A DNA stretch of 64,000 nucleotides from Marinobacter salarius (GTDB taxonomy: Bacteria > Pseudomonadota > Gammaproteobacteria > Pseudomonadales > Oleiphilaceae): positions 62,001 through 126,000 of the forward strand of contig NZ_CP136693.1 in assembly GCF_032922745.1 (NCBI RefSeq). Direction: 5' to 3'. The notes beneath the pieces are model-generated. The model was given only the letters and a program-made list of their open reading frames with translations, was not told the origin of the DNA and ran no database searches. Each line of letters begins with the position of its first letter. The stretch's first letter is position 1. A program made the translations under genes and the position numbers. Of the stretch, positions 53,016 to 61,841 are shown in pieces.

Positions 53016-53627
53016 TCAGGCATCGTCTGCGGGATCCTCGTCCGCCAGCGACAGGTGGGAGACATCTGGCACAACCGGTGGTGGAACCTCACGCTTCACA
53101 CCCAGGTCGCTGCCCGGAGGCGCCAGCGACCAGTCGTCCAGGTGCTGGAACATGGGAGCGGGAGCCTCCCGGTGCTCCTCCAGCGTGACGCCAACGGGGT
53201 CAAGTGTCAGTCCGGACCCGGAAAGAATGCTGTCGACCTTGTCGCCCGCCACCGGCAAGCGGTCGCCCGGCTCAACGGCAACGGCGCTTCCTGATCTGGT
53301 ATCATTGCGCGCCGGCTCCGCCGGAGGCGCTGAAGGTACTGGTTTTGGCTCTGACGGTGATTGAGCGGCGGGTGCCGTACGCGCGGCAGAGGTGACAGCG
53401 CCCTCCATGGGCTGCACATAAGCCACCATGCCGTGCTTTTGCAGCACCGAGCGGTACTTTTCCGCCTGGACTTCCTCCAGCTTGTTGCGGATAACAACTG
53501 GCTGACCGCTGAACATACGCTCAATCTGGTCCACCGTTGCCTTGAACAGGGTTCTGGCATTACTGCGAGCGGTTGCCGGGTCGGTCCCCGGTGTGCATTC
53601 ACCTTTAAAGACGAGTTGGAACATCAT
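53016..53627 (-). CDS. Hypothetical protein with PII-like small N-terminal module and proline-rich tail
   Basis: 203 residues. The first ~70 form a compact domain (FQLVFKGECTPGTDPATARS; MFSGQPVVIRNKLEEVQAEK) often seen at the start of unrelated membrane and signalling proteins in marine gammaproteobacteria; function unknown. The remainder is Pro/Ala/Ser-rich and low complexity, ending in an acidic tail. Two adjacent ATGs (53627, 53624) follow AGAGGCAGG. The stop is 3 bases before the patatin start, so they are probably one operon. Confidence 0.65.
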   Translation of the reverse strand: MMFQLVFKGECTPGTDPATARSNARTLFKATVDQIERMFSGQPVVIRNKLEEVQAEKYRSVLQKHGMVAYVQPMEGAVTSAARTAPAAQSPSEPKPVPSAPPAEPARNDTRSGSAVAVEPGDRLPVAGDKVDSILSGSGLTLDPVGVTLEEHREAPAPMFQHLDDWSLAPPGSDLGVKREVPPPVVPDVSHLSLADEDPADDA

Positions 53628-53843
53628 CCTGCCTCTATGCGCTTCTGTTTTTATCCATAGTAGTTGATCCTGGCAGGCTCCGGAAATCCACACCCAGCCG
53701 ACGGATCTTCTGAACATTGCAAACAATTGAAAAATGCGCGCAAAAAATGCGCAAACTCGTTCGCACTCTGCGATAATCAACAGTAACTAAACGTTACATA
53801 TGTTTACACTGATCGACGAACCGATTCCAAAGGAGTGGCTCTC

Positions 53844-54206
53844 ATGGCCATCAAACGCATCACCGGCGCTCTCAGCCTGTTACTGGCACTGGCTTCACAA
53901 CCGGTCATGGCTGGCAACCTGGACGTGTTGCTCAGTGGAATCTTCCCCGATAAACAAGCCACTTACATTGGCTATGAAAGCATTGAGCGTGAAGACATTC
54001 CCGCCACATCGGCTGTCGAGCGTAAATACCTGATCGTCGATTTCCGGTTCGAGTCCGAACCGCCCCAGGAACAACTTCAGGCCAACGTGCACCGGGTCTG
54101 CATGGCTCTGCTGAAAGATCGCGAGCTGATTCGTTCGCTGTCCGACTCGGGCTACGACATGGTCGCCGTCGCCTTTGACCGCAAGTCGCAGTTCGACTGC
54201 CTCTGA
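53844..54206 (+). CDS. Small exported protein of unknown function
   Basis: 120 residues with a clear signal peptide (MAIKRITGALSLLLALASQP, cleaved after V-M-A). The mature ~95 residues contain two Cys (in VHRVCMALLK and Q-F-D-C-L) that could form a disulphide. No family recognised. AAAGGAG lies eight bases before the ATG. It is convergent with the histidine kinase gene, 10 bases between stops. Confidence 0.75.
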   Translation: MAIKRITGALSLLLALASQPVMAGNLDVLLSGIFPDKQATYIGYESIEREDIPATSAVERKYLIVDFRFESEPPQEQLQANVHRVCMALLKDRELIRSLSDSGYDMVAVAFDRKSQFDCL

Positions 54207-54216
54207 CACGTTCCAG

Positions 54217-57042
54217 TCACTGATCCCGTCCCAGAAGGCGCGGAAAGGATTCGAGAGCACTGTTCACGGAATCCAGATTAAACGCCTCCACGTCCGCCAG
54301 CAGTTTCTCTCCATATCGTGTAACCGAGGGCGAACGGAACCGCTTACCCCATACCAGCACCCGGTTGGCAAAATCCTTCATCTGTTCCGGATCGCCGCTT
54401 TCCCGCACCGTCTCCCACTCGTCGCCAAAATCTCGTGCAAGCTGTTCCTGCAGCCATCCGCGTTCCTGCATACTGAGTGTCTGGGCCAGCAGACGCTCCG
54501 ATTCCTCGGGTGTGCCATCGTCTTCGGCCTGGGCGCCCGTTGCCTCAACCCGAGGAAGCTTGACCGTAAAGGTGGAGCCCGACCCAGGCTCACTTTCAAC
54601 CTGTAGTTCACCACCCATCATCCGCACCAGCTTGCGGCTGATGGCCAGGCCCAGCCCCGTACCCCCATAACGCCGCGTGTTCTGCCCTTCCTGCTGTTCA
54701 AAGGCGTCAAAGATCTGCTCCTGCTGGTCAGGAGGAATACCGATGCCGGTATCAGACACTGTCACAACCAAACGGTAAAAGCAGCGACGATCAGCCTCAC
54801 TGTCCGCCTCCTCGACCGGCTTCTCCGATGACTTTCGCGGTGTGGCCGTGGCACGGACTGTCACACCACCTTCATGGGTAAACTTGATGGCATTGCCAAC
54901 AAGATTGAAAAGCACCTGCCTCAGTCGCGTTTCATCCAGCATCATTGCCGCCGGCATCTTGGAATCAACGCTGACTTCCAACGAGATACCCTGCTCGGTG
55001 GCGCGCAGGTCGAATATGTGGCGTACGTCACTGAGCAGCCGTCGCACCGATACCGCCGAATACTCCAGCCGCATTTTTCCTGCTTCGATGCGGGACAGAT
55101 CCAGGATGTCGTTGATCAGCATCAACAGGCTGCGGCTGCCCGCGCGAATGGCATCCAGGTAATTGCGTTGCTGGGGATCCTTGACGGTATTACTGAGCAA
55201 GTCGCTGTAGCCAATCACCGCGTTCATCGGCGTGCGGATCTCATGGGACATATTGGCGAGGAATTCGCTTTTCGTCAGGCTGGCCGCCTCAGCTTCCCGC
55301 GCCAGGCGCTCCGCCTCCAGTTTGGCCGCCCGAAGCTCGTCTTCGCTGCGGCGTAGTGCGTTTTCAGATCGGATTCGCTCGTCTACCTCCCGCGACAGTT
55401 TACGGTTCCAGTACAGGAAGATCAGTACCACCACGAGGGCGATAAGCACAATACGACGCACCACGGTGTAGTCCGTTTCCTGTTCGATATCCAGGTGGAT
55501 CCAGCGATTGTAGATCGACTCGGTCTCGGTGGCATCCAGACTGCCCAGCGCTTTATTGAGGATGCGCTGTAATTCAGGCCGCTCCTTACTGACGGCGAAC
55601 CTTAGCTCATACTGGTAAGGCGTGATGCTTGTTATCCGAAGGTTGGACAACCCCAGGCGGGCAACGGTATAGCTGACTGCCGGAATATGAGTCACCATGA
55701 CATCGAGGTCGCCGTTGGACAGGGCCAACAGGCCTTCCTCGATGGACGTCATCGGGTACAGGTCGAGGTTGGGGTGGTTGATCAATAGGTAGTCATGCCC
55801 CGCCTGGCGGTTAACCACACCCACCTTTTCGTCTCTCAGCTCCCTCAATTCGCCGATAAAGCGACCGTCGTCACGGATGGCAAGGGCAATGGGAACGGTC
55901 AAATAGGCACGGCTGAACAGGAAAGATTCCTCGACCCTTGGGGTTCGGGACATTGCGGGCAGTATATCCACCTCCCCCGAACGCAAAGCGTTTTCCTCAT
56001 CGGCGCTGTTGTCCATCACCTGACGGCTAAAGCGAATGTTCAGTTGTTCTTCCAGGCGTTTGACCAAATCCGGCACGAGCCCGGCAGACTGACCATTCTG
56101 GGTATACTCGAACGGCGGCCAGTCCGGTCGAAAGGCCACTCGAAGATTCGGGTTTTGATTGAGAAATGCCCTCTCGTCAACCGAGAGGGAAATGGCGGAG
56201 GGATCCAGTTCCGGCAACTCGGTCTGCAACCACGACTGGCGGATCGACCGGTGCTCACCGTGGTCAATCGCCAGAACTGCCTGGTTGAGCACCCGATACA
56301 ACTGGTCGCGCTCCTGGTCATTCTCCTGGTGACTCTCCGCTGCCATTTCCAGCACCACGTCGACCGATTGCTGGTTCAGCAGCGTGGCCACCCCAACCCC
56401 ATTGACCATGGCAGACTGCAGATAGTCCGACACCACCGGAACCGGGCCCAGAAACGCATCCGCCTGTCCTGACAACACCCTGCCAACGGCTTCGCTGATA
56501 CTGGAAACCGGCACGGGTGAAAAGCTATCGACAGGGTCAAGCAATGCGAACTGGTTGGGATCGTTGGTGATCAGGGCAATGTTCGCGTCCTCAAGGTCCG
56601 AGAGCGTGCGAATGCCTGCATCATCGGCACCAACGAATATGCCATAGGTCAAACTCATCAGCGGCGAGGAAAGCACTACATTGGAAGGAGGGGAACGATG
56701 GGCCAGATGGGTACTCAACCGGGCATCCAGGGTCCCATCCTGCAACCATTCACCGAGTTGTTCTTCCGGAGCCGACACCGGCTCAATAGGCACACCAAGC
56801 TTCTCTGACAGCCGATTGAGGTAATCAATGAAGATGCCCGCCAGCTCCCCCTCGCCGGTATCAAACACCAGCGGCACCTGACCACTTCGCACCCCGACCC
56901 GGAACGATTCTCTCTCCGCCAGCCAGCGCAGATCCTCGCTACCCAGCACCGGCGCCGGAGAGGGTTGCGGCGGCTCAGCAGCGGGCACGCCGGGCACCAG
57001 AATAGCGGTCAGCAACAGCACAAAATGAAAAACGGACCTCAC
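54217..57042 (-). CDS. BvgS-like sensor histidine kinase with two periplasmic solute-binding domains
   Basis: 941 residues: signal peptide (1-22), two type 3 solute-binding domains in tandem (about 47-273 and 300-516), one membrane helix (529-545), a short coiled coil (556-588), HisKA with phospho-His600 (FLANMSHEIRTP), and an ATPase with N box (713-721), G1 D-T-G-I-G-I (764-769) and G2 (793-799). A helical tail (about 845-930) closes the protein; there is no receiver or phosphotransfer domain of the BvgS kind. No response regulator is adjacent, so the partner is unknown. The bound ligand is probably an amino acid or similar. Confidence 0.9.
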   Translation of the reverse strand: MRSVFHFVLLLTAILVPGVPAAEPPQPSPAPVLGSEDLRWLAERESFRVGVRSGQVPLVFDTGEGELAGIFIDYLNRLSEKLGVPIEPVSAPEEQLGEWLQDGTLDARLSTHLAHRSPPSNVVLSSPLMSLTYGIFVGADDAGIRTLSDLEDANIALITNDPNQFALLDPVDSFSPVPVSSISEAVGRVLSGQADAFLGPVPVVSDYLQSAMVNGVGVATLLNQQSVDVVLEMAAESHQENDQERDQLYRVLNQAVLAIDHGEHRSIRQSWLQTELPELDPSAISLSVDERAFLNQNPNLRVAFRPDWPPFEYTQNGQSAGLVPDLVKRLEEQLNIRFSRQVMDNSADEENALRSGEVDILPAMSRTPRVEESFLFSRAYLTVPIALAIRDDGRFIGELRELRDEKVGVVNRQAGHDYLLINHPNLDLYPMTSIEEGLLALSNGDLDVMVTHIPAVSYTVARLGLSNLRITSITPYQYELRFAVSKERPELQRILNKALGSLDATETESIYNRWIHLDIEQETDYTVVRRIVLIALVVVLIFLYWNRKLSREVDERIRSENALRRSEDELRAAKLEAERLAREAEAASLTKSEFLANMSHEIRTPMNAVIGYSDLLSNTVKDPQQRNYLDAIRAGSRSLLMLINDILDLSRIEAGKMRLEYSAVSVRRLLSDVRHIFDLRATEQGISLEVSVDSKMPAAMMLDETRLRQVLFNLVGNAIKFTHEGGVTVRATATPRKSSEKPVEEADSEADRRCFYRLVVTVSDTGIGIPPDQQEQIFDAFEQQEGQNTRRYGGTGLGLAISRKLVRMMGGELQVESEPGSGSTFTVKLPRVEATGAQAEDDGTPEESERLLAQTLSMQERGWLQEQLARDFGDEWETVRESGDPEQMKDFANRVLVWGKRFRSPSVTRYGEKLLADVEAFNLDSVNSALESFPRLLGRDQ

Positions 57043-57183
57043 TGGATATCCTCACCGGTTCGGCTACAGTTCAGGGAACCATACCCGTAAATTCTTCCGA
57101 TTGCATTCAGCGGGTTACCCGATCTACTCTGATCGTGCCCACAGCGTTTTAAAGCACCGGCTACCTTGGGGAGAACCATAACC

Positions 57184-57417
57184 ATGGATACCAGCAAACA
57201 CGATTTCAGCGCGCTCTTTGAACAACTCGGCATGCCATCCGACAGCGTCAGCATTGAGGATTTTATCGCCAAACACTCGCCACTTCCCTCGGAAATTGCC
57301 CTGCAGGATGCCCCTTTCTGGTCGGAAAGCCAGTCACATTTCCTCGAAGAAGGCCTCGAGGACGACTCTGACTGGGCGGAAATTATCGATGAACTCGATG
57401 CCCTGATGAGACACTGA
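57184..57417 (+). CDS. DUF2789 protein
   Basis: 77 residues, a close fit to DUF2789: MDTSKHDFSALFEQLGMPSD, IEDFIAKHSPLP, APFWSESQSHFLEEGLEDD and WAEIIDELDALMR. Small acidic cytoplasmic protein of unknown function. ATG 57184 matches the family start; GGGAG precedes it. Convergent with the diguanylate cyclase by one base. Confidence 0.88.
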   Translation: MDTSKHDFSALFEQLGMPSDSVSIEDFIAKHSPLPSEIALQDAPFWSESQSHFLEEGLEDDSDWAEIIDELDALMRH

Positions 57418-57418
57418 G

Positions 57419-59095
57419 TCAGACATCGCGCCCTGCAATAAGTACCTGGTCGCGGCCGGAGTCCTTGGCGAGGTACAGAGCCTTGTCGGCCCGGTCGAAC
57501 ACATCATCCTCGTCGTCGTCGCCATCGAATTCCGCCAGCCCGGCTGAAAACGTCACCGTCACCGGCTCTCCCCGGAAATGAAATGGCAATGCCGCAATAT
57601 GCCCACGCATGCTGTCCAATACCACCCGGGCGTTGTCCACATTGGTTTCCGGCAGCAGGATCACAAACTCTTCCCCGCCGAAACGGGCGATGAAGTCGGT
57701 TGCTCTCAGCCGCTCACGGAGGGCACGCGCAACCAGTTGCAACACGCGATCACCCGCCTTGTGCCCATAGGAATCGTTCACACGCTTGAAAAAATCGATA
57801 TCAAGCACGCAGACCGACAGTGAATGACGATAACGCTGCCATCGCTGGTACTCGAACGACAGTCGCTCCTGCCAGGCTTCCCGATTGGGCAATTGAGTCA
57901 GGAAATCGGTAAGGGCTTTCTCGCGTTCCTCCCTGAGTTTTTCCCGGACCTGTTCCGACTGGGTCTCCATCGTCACCAGCTTCTCCTGCATGAGCTCCAG
58001 TTCCAGCGACAGGTTACGCTCGCGCTCGGACTCCTGCTCCCGAAACCGCTCTACGGCACCACTGATCGACTCCAGGTGCTGGCTAACCGAGTCTTTCAGC
58101 TCGTCGAAGTCGACGCTGCTTTCCACTTGCTGGCCGAACGACCTTAGTTCCTGGCGAATATCGCGATCCAACTCCTGCGAGGCATCCAGTCGCCCGGCCT
58201 GCGCATTCGCCTGCTCCGTGAAACACTGGCGCAACGCGTCCAGCCGTTCATCGAGACGACGGAGAAAAGCCTCGAACTCCCTTTGCCCCCGGGTAACCGC
58301 GGCGATCACCAGTTCCGCCACGCCGCTCAGCCCTTCGCGCAGTTCCTCCCAGTTATCGCTGCTCAACAGCGACTCCTGTAGCCGTCGGGCTCTTGCCTCC
58401 GACGCAGCCTCCAGCGTCACCTGATCGAGCATGTGACCCAGCAGCTCACCAACCCGACGCGCAATCTTCAGGCGTTCTCTGTCTTCGGTGCCAGGAGTTG
58501 CCAGCTCAACGGCGGACGGTGCGGGCAGGTTCTCGGCGGCTTCCGCCAATATTGGCTGATCGGACGACTCCTGGTTTCCCCGGCTTCCAAACAGCCGACC
58601 AAACCGACTTCGCTTGCGATCCCGCCCGTCACCACTGCCCAGCCCTGTTTCCAACACCCATGCCAGATCGACCAACCATTCGGTAGCATCCAGTTGGAGG
58701 GTTTCCGGTTTCCGGAGTCGTTTCTCCAGTTCACGAATACGGTCTTTGCCGGATTTGAACAAAGGGTGGGAGCGCAGTTCCGACAGCAACTGCTCGAATG
58801 TCGTTCTCAGCCGGTCCGTGGATTCAGATTTGCGGTCGTCCAGGGATGCCACCTGACGGTCAATTCTCTCCTGCAAATCCCGCCAGCTGTCTGCGTTGAG
58901 AGGGGGCTTTCGTAGCTCGTCACGAACCCGTTCCAGCAAACGGTCCAGTTCCGCAGTCTGCCCTTCGGACGCCAGACTGGTACGCACGAGCATCCGCTGA
59001 AGCAGATTTCTTTCAGCTTCCCAATGCGATTCACGTTGATCTGAGCATTCAAGTGCCTGGAGATACTTATCCTTCCAGGATGAATCCGATGACAT
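57419..59095 (-). CDS. Diguanylate cyclase (GGDEF) with long coiled-coil N terminus
   Basis: 558 residues. About 380 residues of charged helical and coiled-coil sequence without membrane segments, then a GGDEF domain with the active GGEEF motif (ARFGGEEFVILLPE) and an R-x-x-D inhibitory site five residues before it (RATD). It should make cyclic di-GMP and be product-inhibited. Cytoplasmic; the signal is unknown. Downstream of xerC on the same strand with a 56-base gap. Confidence 0.9.
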   Translation of the reverse strand: MSSDSSWKDKYLQALECSDQRESHWEAERNLLQRMLVRTSLASEGQTAELDRLLERVRDELRKPPLNADSWRDLQERIDRQVASLDDRKSESTDRLRTTFEQLLSELRSHPLFKSGKDRIRELEKRLRKPETLQLDATEWLVDLAWVLETGLGSGDGRDRKRSRFGRLFGSRGNQESSDQPILAEAAENLPAPSAVELATPGTEDRERLKIARRVGELLGHMLDQVTLEAASEARARRLQESLLSSDNWEELREGLSGVAELVIAAVTRGQREFEAFLRRLDERLDALRQCFTEQANAQAGRLDASQELDRDIRQELRSFGQQVESSVDFDELKDSVSQHLESISGAVERFREQESERERNLSLELELMQEKLVTMETQSEQVREKLREEREKALTDFLTQLPNREAWQERLSFEYQRWQRYRHSLSVCVLDIDFFKRVNDSYGHKAGDRVLQLVARALRERLRATDFIARFGGEEFVILLPETNVDNARVVLDSMRGHIAALPFHFRGEPVTVTFSAGLAEFDGDDDEDDVFDRADKALYLAKDSGRDQVLIAGRDV

Positions 59096-59151
59096 TTAGC
59101 GCTCCTGGCCCTTTACTGGACACCTATTCCGTGACTGATGCCTCAACGATG

Positions 59152-60096
59152 CTATATTTCCTGCCTGTTACGACGCCGGCGAGCCCTGGGATGACTCTGA
59201 TCGTAGACCTTTGCCAGGTGCTGGAAGTCCAGATGAGTATAGACCTGGGTCGTCGCTATGTCCGCATGGCCCAGCAACTCCTGCACCGCTCGCAGGTCGC
59301 CACTGGACTCCAGCATATGGCTGGCGAAGGAATGCCGAAGCAGGTGGGGATGCAGTCTTTGGTCCGCCCCTTTCGACATTCCCCACTTGCTAAGGCGGGA
59401 CTGGATACTGCGGGTACTGAGCCGATCACCTCGTCGACTCACATACAGGGCATTCTCTCCGTCTGGCGCCATCGCTCCGCGCACGTCAAGCCACTGAGCC
59501 AGCGCCTCCAACGCCCTTCGCCCAACCGGCAGGAGTCGTTCCTTGCGGCCCTTACCCAGCACCCGGACCTCCCCGCCTCGGACGTCCACGGATTGGAGAT
59601 CCAGCCCTGCCAGTTCCGACAACCGCAGCCCGGAGGAATACATCAGCTCGAACATGCTCAGGTCGCGAATTTCCAGCGGGTCATCGGGTGTGGCGTCCAG
59701 CAGATGGTTAAGCTGGTCCACATCCGCCACCCGCGGTAGACGCTTACCGGACTTCGGAGCCCGGATGTCCAGCGCGGGATTGTCCACCACCAGGTGTTCC
59801 CGTAACAGGTATTCGTAAAACCGGCGAATGGCAGACAGGTGACGGGCAATACTTCGACCGCCCAAGCCTTCACGGCTGAGCTGGGCAACGTATCGTCGCA
59901 AGTCGTGGCTGGTGATCGACCGCCAGGCCGGTGTCGGTTGATGTTCAACCCACACAGCAAAGCGGTTCAGATCATCGCGATAACTGCCGCAGGTGCGAGG
60001 TGAGTGTCGCTTCTCCGACGCCAGATAACGCAGGAACGCGACCACAGGCTCTGCCAGTGTGGCAGCCGGACCGGTTTCCCCGTCAGCCGGCGACAT
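59152..60096 (-). CDS. xerC: Tyrosine recombinase XerC
   Basis: 314 residues. SAM-like N-terminal core-binding domain (about 15-100) and a catalytic domain with Arg158, Lys182, His251, Arg254, His277 and the nucleophile Tyr286. It resolves chromosome dimers at dif together with XerD. DUF484 (upstream) and xerC are fixed neighbours in Pseudomonas, which supports XerC over XerD or an integrase. It ends in a basic tail (S-H-P-R-A-R-R-R-R-N-R-Q). Confidence 0.93.
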   Translation of the reverse strand: MSPADGETGPAATLAEPVVAFLRYLASEKRHSPRTCGSYRDDLNRFAVWVEHQPTPAWRSITSHDLRRYVAQLSREGLGGRSIARHLSAIRRFYEYLLREHLVVDNPALDIRAPKSGKRLPRVADVDQLNHLLDATPDDPLEIRDLSMFELMYSSGLRLSELAGLDLQSVDVRGGEVRVLGKGRKERLLPVGRRALEALAQWLDVRGAMAPDGENALYVSRRGDRLSTRSIQSRLSKWGMSKGADQRLHPHLLRHSFASHMLESSGDLRAVQELLGHADIATTQVYTHLDFQHLAKVYDQSHPRARRRRNRQEI

Positions 60097-60098
60097 GG

Positions 60099-60845
60099 TC
60101 AGCGGGACTCCGCGACCACATCGGTGACAGGTAACGTGGCGGCATGCCTTTGCAGGATAGGCGGCAACAGACGGCTCAGGGTGTCGCTGATGTAGGTCAG
60201 GAAGAGTGAGCCCATACTCTGGTCGAAGTACCCGGGCTCGCAGCTGCCCACGGCAAACACCCCGACCAGTTCGTTGTTACGCAGCGGCACCAGCGCCACG
60301 GAGGCAATGGGTTCCTCCCGGTCCGGGAACAGGAAACTGCGCTCGCTCTCACGGAACTGGCCACAAACCGCGCGGTCCCCTTCCAGCAAGCCGCCCAGGC
60401 GCGCCTTCGCCACGTCCGGCGACACCACGTGCAGGGCGCCTTGCGCCGCTGCCGGCAACTCACTGTCGGTAAAGAGAATCACCGAGGCCGCGTCCAGACC
60501 GAAATCACCACGGATACTGTCATCAATCGCGGCGGCCATATCATTCAGGTTGCGAGCCTCGATCACCTGCATCAGCAGGCGCTTGCTCTTTTCGAACAGG
60601 CGGTCGTTGTGGCGGGCAATGGACACCAGCTCTACCAGCTCGCGGCGCAACGTGTCGCGCTGTTCGCGGAACAGGTGCACCTGGCGCTCTACCAGCGAGA
60701 TCGCCCGGCCGCTGTCGTGGGGCAGGGTCAGGCTGCGCAGGAGCTCGTCCTGATCGATAAAGAAATCGGGGTTATTCCGCAGATAATCTGCGACGGCTTC
60801 CCGGGTGAGCCCTTCGGCCTTCTTGTGGGCCGTTTGTTCTGTCAT
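60099..60845 (-). CDS. DUF484 protein
   Basis: 248 residues, DUF484 family with a GAF-like fold: ADYLRNNPDFFIDQDELLRSL near the N terminus, then SLVERQVHLFREQRD and VALVPLRNNELVGVFAVGS. Role unknown. ATG 60845, preceded by GGAGAGC, is the start; the frame extends further but into the dapF tail. Fixed place between dapF and xerC, its stop two bases before the xerC start. Confidence 0.92.
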   Translation of the reverse strand: MTEQTAHKKAEGLTREAVADYLRNNPDFFIDQDELLRSLTLPHDSGRAISLVERQVHLFREQRDTLRRELVELVSIARHNDRLFEKSKRLLMQVIEARNLNDMAAAIDDSIRGDFGLDAASVILFTDSELPAAAQGALHVVSPDVAKARLGGLLEGDRAVCGQFRESERSFLFPDREEPIASVALVPLRNNELVGVFAVGSCEPGYFDQSMGSLFLTYISDTLSRLLPPILQRHAATLPVTDVVAESR

Positions 60846-60861
60846 GCTGCTCTCCTGATGG

Positions 60862-61827
60862 TCAGGGCCTTGATGTGGCCGGCTGGCGATGGCGATTGTT
60901 CTGTCGGTTGGTGCCGGATTTTGCATCGCTGTGCCGCGTGCTCTTACGTCGTCTCGGGGGCTGGTCTGCCGGCAGGCGAAGCTGACCCTCGAAAACGCTG
61001 GCCGTCGGGCCTTCCATCATAACAGGGGCCCCCTCACCCTGCCATTCGATAACCAGGCGCCCGCCTTTCAGCTCAACATCCACCCGGTTGTCCAGCAGCC
61101 CTCGCAGGCAGCCGGTAACCACCGCCGCACAGGCACCACTGCCGCAGGCCATGGTTTCGCCGGACCCACGCTCGAACACCCTAAGGCGAACGTGGGTCCG
61201 GTCAATAATCTGCAAGAACCCGATGTTGGCCCGCGCAGGAAACCGCGGATGATTCTCAAGCCTGGGGCCAAACTCGCCTACCGGGGCGGTATCCACGTCG
61301 TCCACCAGTAGCACCCCATGGGGATTACCCATGGAGACGGCAGTGAGTTCCACGGTATCACCGCCGAGTTCCACTGTGTAGACGTCCTTGCGGCGATCGG
61401 CGGCGAACGGTATCGCCGGAGGATTGAGTTCCGGCACCCCCATATCGACGGTCACCATGCCTGCACGCCCGACTCTCAGCTCGATAACGCCCTTGGCGGT
61501 CTGAACCCGAATCACCTTCTTGTTGGTCAGTCGCTGATCGCGGACAAAGCGGGCAAAACAGCGGGCCCCATTGCCGCACTGCTCCACTTCCGAGCCGTCG
61601 CTGTTGAATATCCGGTAGCGGAAGTCCACATCGGGCAGCCCCGGAGGCTCAACCACCAGCAACTGATCAAAGCCAATACCGAAATTCCGGTCGGCCAGTT
61701 CGCGGATCATCTCCGGGCGCAGACGAAAGGGCTGACTGATGGCGTCCACCACCATGAAGTCGTTTCCAAGACCGTGCATCTTGGTGAAGTTAAGCATTGG
61801 GCCCTGACTGCGCCGTGACTGACTCAT
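60862..61827 (-). CDS. dapF: Diaminopimelate epimerase with a basic C-terminal tail
   Basis: 321 residues. It converts LL- to meso-diaminopimelate for lysine and peptidoglycan. Both catalytic Cys are present (NGARCFARFV and ETMACGSGACAAVV), as is MLNFTKMHGLGNDFMVVDA. After the normal end (SVFEGQLRLPADQ) there is an extra ~33-residue Arg/Lys/Asn-rich tail (RRRKSTRHSDAKSGTNRQ), unusual for the family. ATG 61827 has GGAGG in front; a further in-frame ATG at 61845 overlaps the lysA stop as ATGA, and ATG 61797 would give the shortest form. Confidence 0.9.
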   Translation of the reverse strand: MSQSRRSQGPMLNFTKMHGLGNDFMVVDAISQPFRLRPEMIRELADRNFGIGFDQLLVVEPPGLPDVDFRYRIFNSDGSEVEQCGNGARCFARFVRDQRLTNKKVIRVQTAKGVIELRVGRAGMVTVDMGVPELNPPAIPFAADRRKDVYTVELGGDTVELTAVSMGNPHGVLLVDDVDTAPVGEFGPRLENHPRFPARANIGFLQIIDRTHVRLRVFERGSGETMACGSGACAAVVTGCLRGLLDNRVDVELKGGRLVIEWQGEGAPVMMEGPTASVFEGQLRLPADQPPRRRKSTRHSDAKSGTNRQNNRHRQPATSRP

Positions 61828-61841
61828 CTCCGCCTCCCCAC

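Noticed and set aside
59152..60096. XerC as an integrase marking a mobile element
   Set aside because: Its place beside DUF484 and dapF is the housekeeping xerC locus, with no tRNA or direct repeats near.
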